Source: Blastomyces gilchristii SLH14081 (lineage: Eukaryota > Ascomycota > Eurotiomycetes > Onygenales > Ajellomycetaceae). Taken from it: DNA of 64,000 bases. Below, piece by piece: positions 13,801 to 24,430 of this stretch. Location: positions 887,531 to 951,530 of the forward strand of contig NW_003101676.1 in assembly GCF_000003855.2 (NCBI RefSeq), given 5' to 3'. The position numbers and the translations under genes were made by a program. The notes beneath the pieces are model-generated. The model was not told where the DNA came from. It did not search any database and saw only the letters and a program-made list of their open reading frames with translations. Every line of letters starts with the position of its first letter. Position 1 is the stretch's first letter.

Positions 13801-14782
13801 GAACATCTAAACTGATAATTCATCTGCATTGAGTTCCTGCTTATATGAATATTCATGACAATGAATTGACTGATTCAGCTGTAAAAAGAGATTCAGAATT
13901 AAGTAGATCTATTTAAAAAACAGTATTCTGATCTTTCATAAAGAGAAAGATAAAAGAATCTTGTTTAAATAAGTGAAATGAAAGCTGGCAGAAACAAAAG
14001 AAGAGCATACATTATTCAAGATTTGAGACAAAATCAAAGTGAAAATCTTGTTGAATTAAATGTAAAAAGAAAATATTCTCATTCATAATTCAGCTAAAAC
14101 TAGGACATGGTTATTTCAAATTCTATATACAAAGATTTGATGATAGATTTGATTCAACAGAGTGCTCATTCTGCAATACAAATGAAAATCCTGAGTATAT
14201 TGTAATACATTGTGCATTATACAATAGTCTCAAAGTCAGATTAAAGAAGAAGTATGATTTAAATCAATTAATTATGAGGTTCTTATTCTCAACTGAGACA
14301 GGAATTAAATACTTAATAGACTTTCTATCAGAAACTCAAGCAGCTACAAGAAAATGACTCAATTCAGAAGTATCTGAATATGAAGAGGTGGAAATTAATT
14401 AGATATAGTCTGTTAAAACAGCTATACACTATCTTTTAATAATTTTATTTTGTTATAGTCTCTCTTTACTGTACTTGTTTCTTTCTGTTCTTTTCTATCT
14501 ATCTATTTAATGTGTCTATCTTTAAGACTATGTTCTCTTTTCCTTTGTCATGATATTTTCAAATGATTTCAAAGTATCAGAAGGTGTTGAAATACTGCAA
14601 TTTGTAAACAGTTTTTATATTCTGAGCTGGAATTTTCTGATTTTGCATATCTGAAATTGATAAGTGTATAATAGTTGACTCTATAGATATAGGAAAAACT
14701 CTGAGAATTAAAAGTTCTCAGATAGATGTCATAGTCTCTGACTGCATACATCTATAATTGAAGAATAATAATAATAATAATA
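10889..14782 (+). mobile_element. Tad1-like non-LTR retrotransposon, longer copy 2
   Basis: This is a more complete copy of the LINE at 2866-5030. It begins inside the endonuclease (EDFNAHYF at about 10,927, SDHEIIQFD at about 11,165-11,191). The reverse transcriptase at about 11,700-12,780 shows AAGPDSINHLI, FIDIKDAFDHVS and SYVDDIDLL, the last with the YVDD active site. RNase H follows at about 13,470-13,930, then a Cys-rich motif with HCALYNSL, and a 3' UTR ending in (AAT)n at about 14,765-14,782. It lacks the 5' end (ORF1 and endonuclease N-terminus), consistent with 5' truncation, and starts immediately after the hAT end. Compared with copy 1 it has lost many more GG and CG dinucleotides. 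Confidence 0.85.
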
Positions 14783-14870
14783 AAGAGAACACAGTCTTAA
14801 AGATAGACATATTAAATAGATAGATTGAAAAGAATAGAAAGAAAAAAGTAAAGTAAAATAATAAGAGCTA
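14783..14870 (-). mobile_element. Inverted fragment of the same LINE 3' UTR
   Basis: Directly after the (AAT)n tail the sequence AGAGAACACAGTCTTAAAGA and what follows is the reverse complement of the 3' UTR at about 14,440-14,550 (and 4,700-4,800). It therefore forms a palindrome with the upstream LINE end. A short opposite-strand insertion or a twin-priming/fold-back event would explain it. Confidence 0.7.
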
Positions 14871-15505
14871 CAGAATAAGATCTCTACAGTTTACATCTTA
14901 AGCTATATACATATTTTAATATTCTATGTAACTGATCACTGTCTCTGTTCTCTCAGACCTGCTTCAGAGGTTATCATTCTCTCTAAAGAGCTGTCACTCA
15001 GCTAGCTCATGTAACTAGCTTATTCATAAGTGAGATTCTCACTAAGAATAACACTAGAGCTACTTAATTCTAGTTAAGTCTCTAATCTTTCAGCTGTCAA
15101 TCTCAGCATTTCAGTTTATCAATTGACTGTCATGATCTTACTTGCACTAATCTTCTATTAAGAATGCCTAGGTCTTGTGTTATCTAGGTTCTTGCTAGAC
15201 TCAGAGTGTTCTAATCAGATAGTTTTTAAATCTCAATTCTCTGAAAGTGAGTGTCTAGAGTGAGAGAGATAAGATCTGACTAGTTAAGCTTGATAATAAT
15301 TTACTATTCTGCAGACATTCTAGATCTCAATCACTCTAGTACTGATCTAACTTGAAGTATCTGAAGAGCTGTTAATTCTAAGATCAGTGAGAATTAGCAT
15401 CTGAGAACCTCTGAGATGAACATCTTAAGCTTGATAATGATTCACTATAGTGCATCTGAGGGTCTCTGATACTGTTTTATAACTTAACAGTGAAAGCTGT
15501 GATTA
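14871..15505. other. Unassigned mutated AT-rich sequence
   Basis: No coding frame is recognisable. A short internal direct repeat, TTAAGCTTGATAAT, occurs at about 15,286 and 15,427 and is followed each time by ATT-ACTAT. The stretch could be a decayed LTR or a unique spacer. Confidence 0.4.
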
Positions 15506-15509
15506 AGAT

Positions 15510-15620
15510 AGCTCTTGCAGGGTTCGAACCTGCCCTCTCTTGACATTTATTCCCTGAGGGGAAGGCCGCTAATTGAGGCTTCATGATAGCGTACTTAATC
15601 ACTACGTCACCGGGCCTCTT
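15510..15620 (-). tRNA. Degenerate tRNA-like locus with A and B boxes (Leu/Ser type?), probably a pseudogene
   Basis: On the minus strand TGACGTAGTGATTAAGTACG resembles the A box and D arm of long-variable-arm tRNAs (TGGCCGAGTGGTTAAGGCG) with G-to-A changes. About 80 nt downstream CAGGTTCGAACCTGC forms a T arm and B box. A variable-arm-like hairpin (CCCCTCAGGG) lies between them. The acceptor ends (5' GGCCCGG, 3' AAGAGCT) pair poorly, and the anticodon arm is ambiguous and may include an intron. The stretch keeps CG and GG pairs and so stands out from the mutated surroundings. A tRNA-derived SINE head is an alternative. Confidence 0.35.
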
Positions 15621-15765
15621 TTATTATATAAGATCTATATCTTAATATCAATCTATTCAGTATAGACTTATTATACTACTTTTCTTTATTCTGAGACTCT
15701 TTTATTATCTTATTATTGAATTTCATACTCTGATGAAAACTGATATTACTCTTTGTAATTCAAAG

Positions 15766-15930
15766 ATTCCTTGAGTTAGTGTACAATTACAGGCGTATAC
15801 CGGCTTTCTATATACTGTACACTAAATTAATTGATGGCTGCTATGACCTCTTTACATTTATAAGCCAGTTCAGAATCAGCTGTGTTATTATCTGATAATT
15901 ATACATTCTTCTGAATCACATTCTTTCTCA
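15766..15930. repeat. LTR-like repeat, solo copy; second copy at 29,732-29,895
   Basis: This block shares a run of about 50 identical bases (from TATATACTGTACACTAAATT to CTCTTTACATT) and weaker flanks with 29,732-29,895 in the same orientation. The other copy sits at the gag-proximal end of Gypsy element C, so this one is probably a solo LTR of the same family. Adjacent sequence at 15,640-15,766 does not match the Gypsy interior. Confidence 0.55.
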
Positions 15931-17464
15931 CTAGATTCAGTCACACTCATATAATCATTATATTCATTCTAGCTTTATATGAATTAGTATGTTACTAGTG
16001 TTCATAATTGTATGATCTATCTCTGATTCAGCTAGTATTCTGTATACACTCTCACAAAGAAACTTTTACTGTATTATATTACTTATTTACTAACTTTCTC
16101 TCTTCTTCAATCATCTTTTTCATTATCATCATTATTGAATGTTATTATCTCATTCAAGATTTCTGCTTCTTCTTCTATTCAACATCTTCTATTTATTTAT
16201 CTATCATATTATACACATTTCTGATGATGACTTCTCATTCTCATAACAAGTGTCATTGTAGTGCTCATATCAAGCAGTTTATTAGCAGTAAGTATAATAC
16301 ATTGTGAAATGTGATCAGGACTTGTTCTCTTTTAATAATCATCAGAATGTATTATTATAAATAACACATCTTTCTCATCTTCTTATATACTTTTGATCAT
16401 TTTTCTTCTCAGTGAGCTTCTGATCATGTCTTCTAGCATGATTTTATGTGAATGCAGATGCTGATATGTTTATTTTTATTTATATAGAATCTTCATATAT
16501 TGACAGATCTGTGTTCACTGATGATAGTGAACTCAATATTAAATCATTGATTGAGAACTTGAAGAATGTGATAATAAAGAAATTGTCTGTATTATATATA
16601 ACTGAGTCTTCTGTATTCTTCTTTATCTCTTCTGCTGCTTCTTTCTCTGCTGCTTTCTTCTCTGTTTCTTTCTCTGCTACTCTCTCTCAATCTTCTACAC
16701 TTGTCTCTGTGTCTGATTCTCCTGCTTCTGCTATCTCTGTTTCTGTGATTCTTACTTCTACTACTTCTACTCTCTCTGATTCTGCTGTCTCTGCTTTTAT
16801 TATCAGCTCTTCTCATTTCAAGAAGATGTTATATAGACTTAATGAATCACATTTCTTAGTATGTATACTCCTGCCCTTCTTGCTAATCTCTAGAATGATT
16901 TATTATATAAAGATGATATATAATATGACTATCTGAAGCTCAGTTGCAGACACTGATTATTACATTCATTTTAAATATTCATAGTGAGATAATTATTTAT
17001 TCATATCAAAGAATCACTCTCTCTCTCAACAGTATTGAGATTGTAAGTCTTTTTCTTTTTCATCTTTTCTTTCTAATGCTGATTTTCCTGTTCTTAGAGA
17101 AAATTATTATGAGTTTTATTATGTATGAAGTTATAGTGTTCACAGATATCAAGAAACTTTTTACAAGTAATAAATTCAATATTATAAGTATATCTGCTCT
17201 AATGAATATCTTCAGAATGATTAATCTGTATCAGTCTATTCTCTGATATTTGTCATCTGACTTTGTAATGCAGGTGAAGAATATCTGTGTTTTTAAGAAC
17301 AGAAATGTGAATATTGTACTCTTTTACACTCACAGATGTGAGACTTGTACATCTTGTCTGACATGTCATCATGAGAATGAGCTGTTTGCATGCTGTGTTC
17401 TGCTTTCTATATTTCCTCATATCTCTCTCTCTCTTTCTGAGAAGCCTTGTGTGTGTTGTAATTA
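15931..17464 (+). other. Unassigned AT-rich stretch with serine-rich open frame
   Basis: An open frame at 16,448-16,936 encodes a Ser/Thr/Ala/Phe-rich segment, and a Cys-rich frame lies at 17,250-17,465 (CETCTSCLTCHHENE). Neither matches a family I know. Their openness may reflect pyrimidine-rich composition (TCT/TTC repeats) and not selection. The stretch ends exactly where the hAT terminus begins. Confidence 0.3.
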
Positions 17465-20400
17465 GACTGGCCGGCGGGATCATGAATTTCACATTTGATT
17501 TCATTTGATCTGATCTCATACATTTCTTGATGTAAGTCTCACCAGAATCAAGTCTTAAAAAAATCTGAAAATGAATCATTTCTGAGAGAAATAGTGTGAA
17601 AAATGACCAGATTTAATTCAAGAATAGTGAAATGAGAGTAATTTCTCAGAATAAACTGTGAAAGATAATCATTCTTTCAAAATCAGAATGAGACTGAGAC
17701 TGAAGATCAAAATCAGTCTCATTCAGTTCATTCAGTGATTGCTTATATAATCAGAATTTGATAATGATTATTAATAATGCTTATGAAACAACTAAATACA
17801 TTCTTGTATAAGTTTATTCTTTACTTTCTCATGAAAACTACACTTCTCTGATATACTGTGATCAGAGATATTAAACTATCTGATAATTATATATTTTACA
17901 ATCATGAGTTTCTTAATTGTTTCTTCTTATAATTATCTCTGATAATAGTAATAAATATCTCAACTTGAGTTGAACTTTCACTTCATTCTCATCTCTGTCA
18001 ATGAAATTATCAGAATATCATATATTATCAGTGTAACAGTTGAATATATACTCTTAACAATTTTTCATAACTCTAGAATTGATTTAATATGTAAATTCAT
18101 TGAATTATCTTGAAGATAGTAGTCAAATTCAGTTTTACAAGTATGTAGTTTTGTCTGATTTTCAGTTACAATTAATGTATATAAGTTCTGTTTCAAAGTT
18201 AGTATTATAGTTCTATATGATATGAAGTGTTATCAAAGATTATTACTTACTAGAGAATTGTATTTCACTGTCTCTATATCTTAAACATCTGCTTCTTCAA
18301 ATCTCTGATAGTTGATATTGTAGTAGTCTCAGACTAATTTGACATATGAGTCTTATTCCTTCTCTATTCAATCTTGAGAAGTGTAGATATTAACTCAACA
18401 GAAGAGATCTAGTAGAGCTGCTATAGTATAATACTCTGTAAAAGATTGTTTAGTTCTGCTATAGTAATATACCAGTTTATTTCTTACAGTAATAATAGTC
18501 TGCACTATAGCATTATTTCAGACTGAATTTCTTTTTGAGTGATTCAACTACTTCTCAAGATAAGTAAATAAACTGTTATACACTCATCAGACTGACTGCA
18601 GCATTGATGTATAAGTGATTAAGACTGTCTTTATTATCTTATAAAACTGAAACAGTAAATCAATCACATATTTCAACTAAGTTCACTTCATATTAGAAAG
18701 TTTCAATATCTGAATCTTTGTCTGATCAGAGTGTTGCACTCAATGATTAATTATCTGATACAATCAAAAAGTCTGAACAGCTATCTTATATATTGAACTT
18801 TACTATGTTCTAACATTCTGTATCATATTCAGTGATGTGACTGATTTGTTTATTTATTAAATATCATGAAATCATTGTTATTATTTAGAGAAGATATAAA
18901 TCATATTAACAATGTTTCAAATCTGTGATATTTAAATTATTAGTCAATCTATTCAAAATTAATAGTAGCATTATTAAAAAGTATTATCAAAAAACAATAT
19001 TAAAAAGTGTTATTAAAAAACATTATCTTTTATAAAGTAAATGTAAAAGTTACTTGAGTAATTACTTTTATCTCATTCTCATCTCAAGAATCAGTCATCT
19101 CATTATTCTTTATCTTAATATTAAGATTCTTTATTAGTGTTTATATCACAAGTTGAATTATATAAGTGATGCAGAGAATATGACCTTGTTTATCATTTCA
19201 GAAATATAAAGTCAATTTTTATTTCAAGCTCTTTATCATAGTGTAGTTATTTACAGCATTATCAGTTGTAATTATAAGAAGACTGAGACTAATATCTTAA
19301 TAGTTATTTTTAATCACAGTTATTAATATCTCTATTATATAATTCTCAGTATGACTACTGATCAATGATTTAAATTCAATTAATGTCTCTTAATAAGTTC
19401 AGTTCTCATCAATATAATAACATGTAACTCTTATAAATGTAAGATTATTTATACTAGTTTATATATTCACTGTGAGAAATACTCTTCAATGATTCTTCAA
19501 CTCTGATTTTAGATATTACATATTAACTTTGTAGTATATCTTGAGATTGAACTGAAGACAGAATTAATGTGAAATATGAAGATTTAAATTAAGTATTTGA
19601 AGAAGTGTTTGAAATTCAGAGTTTTCAATTAATTGAAGAGAAAGATTCAGAGATATATATATACAAAGTAATTATTCACAGAAGTTATCAGATAAGAGTT
19701 ATGAAATCAGAGTACTAATATATAATTATTTTCACATGATTTTCTTCAAATTAGAAAGTTAGTGTTATTAAAAATTATTATCTGATAGAGTAACTTATCA
19801 GCTCAGTAGTAATTTTCTAATTATTTTTCTTTTATTATCTGCATTCTGATGACTTCAGATGTCAGAAAATTTCTTTAAAGTTATAATCAGTTCATGATGA
19901 ATATTTCTGAATGAAGTTATAGTAATTATAGTAGAGAGATGACTCTTCAGTAATCTATAATACAATCTGTTAATAATTATTCTATAGTTCATCTCAGTGT
20001 TTGTATTGAGTTTTTCATAAATTTTGTAACCTGAAATCAGATGTGAAGAATGAAGTGATTATTTATTATAATTAAAAGAAAGCATTCTATATTAAATTAT
20101 AAATAATATAGACTTTATAATTCACAGTGATTTCTTGAAGAGTTTGTAAATCTTCAATAGAAGTAAAAGAAGTGAAAGAAGTGAATTCAGAAGATATAAT
20201 AATAATTTAAGAAAGATAATAATTTATTTTTAATAACTAATCACTGATGTGTATAAGAAGAATTAATATAAGAGAAAATAATCTTATTTCTTAGCTTAGT
20301 TATAATTTTAGTACTAACTCAGATTGAATATTATCAATATATAAAAGTAAATAAATACTCTTATTTAATCTCTATTATATTTCTTGAAATATATTAATAT

Positions 20401-20530
20401 TGTGAAAGAGAGTGTTATCAAATTACATTATCAGATAATATTATTAAAAATATATTAATATTATGAATATTAATGTTGAAAAAATGTTGATACTTATACA
20501 TTATAGTGATTTGTGAATCATGATAGTTAA
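17465..20530 (-). mobile_element. hAT DNA transposon relic, longer copy 2
   Basis: The minus strand reads as a hAT transposase, including YYYSRTKQSFTEYYTIAALL near 18,400-18,500, parallel to copy 1. The 3' end at 17,465 reads TAGACTGGCCGGCGGGATC, followed by ATTTCATTTGATCT subterminal repeats, mutated forms of the AGACCAAATG repeats in copy 1. The 5' end is less certain. TGTGAATCATGATAG at about 20,513-20,527 could be a mutated inverted repeat. This copy extends about 1.5 kb further 5' than copy 1 because no Gypsy interrupts it. Confidence 0.65.
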
Positions 20531-22130
20531 ATATATATATATATATATATTATTCCTGACTTGATTACAACTTGTACAATAATTTTTAAAAACTCAAAAT
20601 TAATTTCAATTATTAATAATTATGAACTTATAACTAACTAATATAAAAAGAAAAAAACTTTTTCTACTTATTATCTTTCTACTCTTTCTCATTCTTCTTA
20701 TCATTCTTTATAATTCACTTCTTATTCTTCTTCTTCTTCTTCTTCTTCTCATCTGAGATAATAATCATCTCAAAATCTCTCTTCACTGTCTTCTCAGAGA
20801 AGAGTTTTCACTGCTTCTTCTCAGCCAGGTCAATCTGTGTCTTAAAATCTCACATTTTCTGATCTGCTGTCTTGAGTTTCATCTCAGTAGTAAGCAGATT
20901 GACATGCTCAGAGAGCAGAGCTATCTTCTCAATGTTCTGAATCATGAAGCATATTTAAGACCTGAACAAGGTCTTAATTCTCTTCTTCTCTGTCAGCTTC
21001 TGCTAATCAATTAGAGAATAGAAGTATTATTAAAAATCATTATCTCTCAATAAATAAAAAACTTATCAGTTTTAGCTTCTTTATCTTCTACTTTAATACT
21101 CTCTCAATCTTCTTCTACTATTACTTATTTACAGTAATACTCTTCTTCTCTCTTTCTCTCTTCATCTTATTCTTAAATTATTCTCAAGACTTCTTCTGAT
21201 CTCACTGCTGCTGTATAAGACTCTTCACTGTCTTCTTCTTCAATCTCTCACAGACAGTGTCATCTATATTATTTCTATACTTAGTTCAGTCTAAATCTAT
21301 CAGAAGCATTACTTAAAATCATTATTATTCTACTTTCTTACAGAGTCTTTTTAAAGCATTATAATATGTCTTATGATCTGTCTTTTCTTACTTGAACATC
21401 TTCTTCTTCTCTTTCTTCAATCTATGACAGTGTTCACACATCTTAATAATCTGCAGAACTGCAGAATATTTGAAGAGAAATAACATAATTAGTTTCAGTA
21501 AGTGTTGAAGAGAAGTGAAGATAGAAGAGACAGTCAGAAATGATATGATAATAGTGATAATAATAATGATAATAATAATAGTAATGATAATAATAGTGAT
21601 GATGATGATGATAATGATGATGATAATAATAATAATGAAAGAAGAAGTGTATTAAAATATATTACTGACTTATCAAATATAAAGAGACTTAAAGAATATA
21701 TTAACAGCTTTCAATGATGTACAGAAACAGCTACAGTGTTGTATAGTAATATCATCTTCATTCAATACATACACTGTTGATATTCTTTATATACAGTTAT
21801 TATATAATCTGTATCAGAGATATATACAGAAAACAGATCTTTATTACTAGAACAAATGATTACAGCAATTCTCTATTTTCATATTATAAAGATAAGTTAT
21901 TCTCATTTCTTTCTTCTCTTCTTTCTCTTCTTCAATCAATCACTAATTTCAAACTGATATGAAAACTATTAAAACACTCTCAGAAATCCTCAAATTGAAG
22001 AGTATAGACTAATTAAATTTCAAATACAGAAGAAATTAAATTATCTTCTACAGATTCAATTACTTATTCTCTCTTAAATAAAACAGCAGTTGCATCTCCT
22101 TTCTCTTCAATCAAATGAAACATAGCCTGT
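20531..22130. other. Unassigned AT-rich, low-complexity sequence
   Basis: The start is an (AT)n run, then a Lys/Glu-rich reading sense on the minus strand (about 20,640-21,460) that is broken by stops. It may be part of a transposon protein but no motif is diagnostic. A trinucleotide microsatellite is listed separately. Confidence 0.35.
21546..21638. repeat. GAT/AAT trinucleotide microsatellite
   Basis: Imperfect tandem GATAAT, AATAGT and GATGAT units run for about 90 bp. Confidence 0.85.
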
Positions 22131-22621
22131 GAAAAGTGAGTACCACGTCAGGTCATAATAATCAACACAGTCTCAGCACACAGGGCTGTATATACACAGT
22201 GTGTACTGAACTGAGAGACTGTGTGAGTTGTAAACCAGCAGCAGCATCTCAGAGAGAGTCATACAGTGTGAGAAAGCTGCAACTCTCAGTTATATGTATA
22301 GAGAGTGAATTATCACAGTAAGTGTATATGTATTGAAGTAATACTTTTTGATAATACTCAGTCTCTGATATAATGAAATTAGAGTCTCTCTGTGAGATCT
22401 GTTTTTATCAGAAGTCAGAGAATCTTATATTTCTCAAGATCATCTTTACATATCTTATCTGCAAAATCAATAAAAGAAATCATCAATTTCAGTGTTCTAT
22501 TCTTAATATCATTCAAGTGACAGTAGAGTTCACTCTGATCACACTTTTTAAGTGTATATTTTCTAATTATTCATATTTATATAGATATATACTGATTATT
22601 TATTAGATAATATTAAGATAA
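22131..22621. other. Less mutated island and flank, unidentified
   Basis: Bases 22,131-22,330 keep more CG, CC and GG pairs than their surroundings (for example TACCACGTCAGGTC and GCCTGTG just before). An LTR or transposon end is possible but no partner copy was found. Bases 22,331-22,621 are AT-rich with nothing recognisable. Confidence 0.3.
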
Positions 22622-23290
22622 TGACTTATTATGACTGTGTTACTCTCACTATGAGAGATACACAGTTGATAATGAATATTGTGAAGACTCTGAGAAGTGA
22701 GTATTTTAAGAGTGCTGCAGCTCTGTGATCTTGATTTTTTTTTATTTTTCTTTTTTCTTTTTTTCTTTTTCTTTTCTTTTTTTTTTCTTTCTCTTTCTTT
22801 CTCTTTTTTTCTTTCTCTTCTTTTTTTCTTTCTCTTTTTTTTTTTATTATGATTTTTTCTTGTTGTTTTGTTTTTTGTTTTTTTGTTATTTTTTATATTT
22901 TATATTTTTTTTTTAATTAAAATGATATTAATTATAATCTGTGTTCAGAAAAGTAATAATATTTAATAATACTCTCTATTGAATTTTCAACAAATGAGCA
23001 CTATATTATGATATTATGTAAGTGAGAAATGATTTCATGATCTCATTTAATATCATTTTCAATAATGAGATCAGAATGAAAATGTAACTAAGAATTTAAA
23101 CATATTCTTTATCTGAGACTAGATTTTTATTTGAAAAGTGAATCTGAGATCTTTAATATTTGAAATAATGTGATTTGAGATCAATGTGATGAACATAAAC
23201 CATGATCAGAAGTAATGCTTTTAGACAATGTAACAACTGTAAAGTTTAGTCCTGGTCTCAGACACGGTCACACGGTCAGTCTAGTTGTAA
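22622..23290. repeat. Inverted copies of repeat blocks at 2,245-2,865, in rearranged order
   Basis: Bases 22,622-23,100 are the reverse complement of 2,245-2,660, including the T-rich tract at 22,735-22,915. Bases 23,100-23,290 are the reverse complement of 2,661-2,865. In this copy the terminus block lies on the other side of the A-rich block than in the first copy, so it is not a simple inverted duplication. The terminus at 23,262-23,290 keeps GGTCACACGGTCAGTCTA. Confidence 0.6.
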
Positions 23291-24430
23291 TTACATGTAC
23301 AATTCTAAGATCAGTGAGTGTTTATTCAGTAATTATTACTTCTGCTTTCGCAGTTTTCATACACTAACAATAGTTCTTAGTTGCTTCAGTGTCAGAGACT
23401 ATTTTAATCAAAGATAATAACACTGCTAAGACTACTTCTTTTCACTCTCAAGCTTCTCTTATCACTTTCTCTTCCTTCTCTGCAGAGAAGGTTGTGTACA
23501 CACTGAATCACAAGTATTCAGTCTCAGATAACTTCTGCTGTTGTTTATTCAGTTCTGCATCTTCTTCTTCTTTCATTTCTTTCATCTTCTCTGCTCTGAC
23601 TTCTGATTCTGCAGGTTTCATGCTCTTCTTCAATTTTTCTATACATACATGTACACATTTCTATATTAGCATTTCAGTCAATCTTGCAATAAATGACATT
23701 AATATCATATACAGAGTGATAGAGGAATTGAAGATGTGTATAATATTGTTGCAAGAGTGGCTTGCAGCTCTTAAATCCCTTGCAGATCTTGAGTTTTGAG
23801 ATTTTCTTTGTTTTTGATGTTTTTCAGGTGATGTGGTATTGAGAATAGATTAAATATATAATATATGAAAATGAATGAGATGTATGATAACATTTGTCTT
23901 TTGCAGCTGACTCTTACAGTTGATAATCAATTCATTATCTCTTTTCTTTTCTTACACTTTTTCTTTATCTGCTAGTCACTACTCTTATACAATCTCTATA
24001 TAATACAGTGTTCAGTGACTAGATTCAGCAGCTTTCATCTTTTGTGATTCTGTTTTATGTATTATACTGTCTCTCTTTATCTGCTCAGATCACTATAGTA
24101 AACAGCTCATTAAAACTAATCTTATCTGATCTCTGAGCATCTTCAGAGATTGAGATAACTTGATCTCATGTGTCTGTGAATATTTCAGATGATTCATTCT
24201 CTGTTATCTTCATAATTGAACTGATGTAAATAGTTGAATTCAACTCTGAATTTCTTTTTCTTCTGCAGTCTGACTTATATACAAGTCTGCTGCTTTGAGA
24301 CTGCTCTTTACTGTATTATGCTCACTATTTGCAGTGTATTATCATACAATCAGCTACAGTCTCATTACTTATTAAAGTGTAGCATTCATCTGATTTCTTC
24401 ATTTCTTCTTATTCTTTCTTTATAATTGTG
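23291..24430. other. Unassigned AT-rich stretch with a 136-codon frame
   Basis: A plus-strand frame at about 23,389-23,799 ends with IEELKMCIILLQEWLAALKS, which looks coding-like and little mutated, but I recognise no family. It begins without an ATG after an in-frame stop. The remainder carries no recognisable gene. The right edge may include the unrecognised 3' LTR of Gypsy element C. Confidence 0.3.

Noticed and set aside
16592..16816. Arg/Ser-rich open frame on the minus strand resembling an SR protein.
   Set aside because: It is the complement of TCT/TTC-rich low-complexity sequence and lacks any RNA-binding domain.
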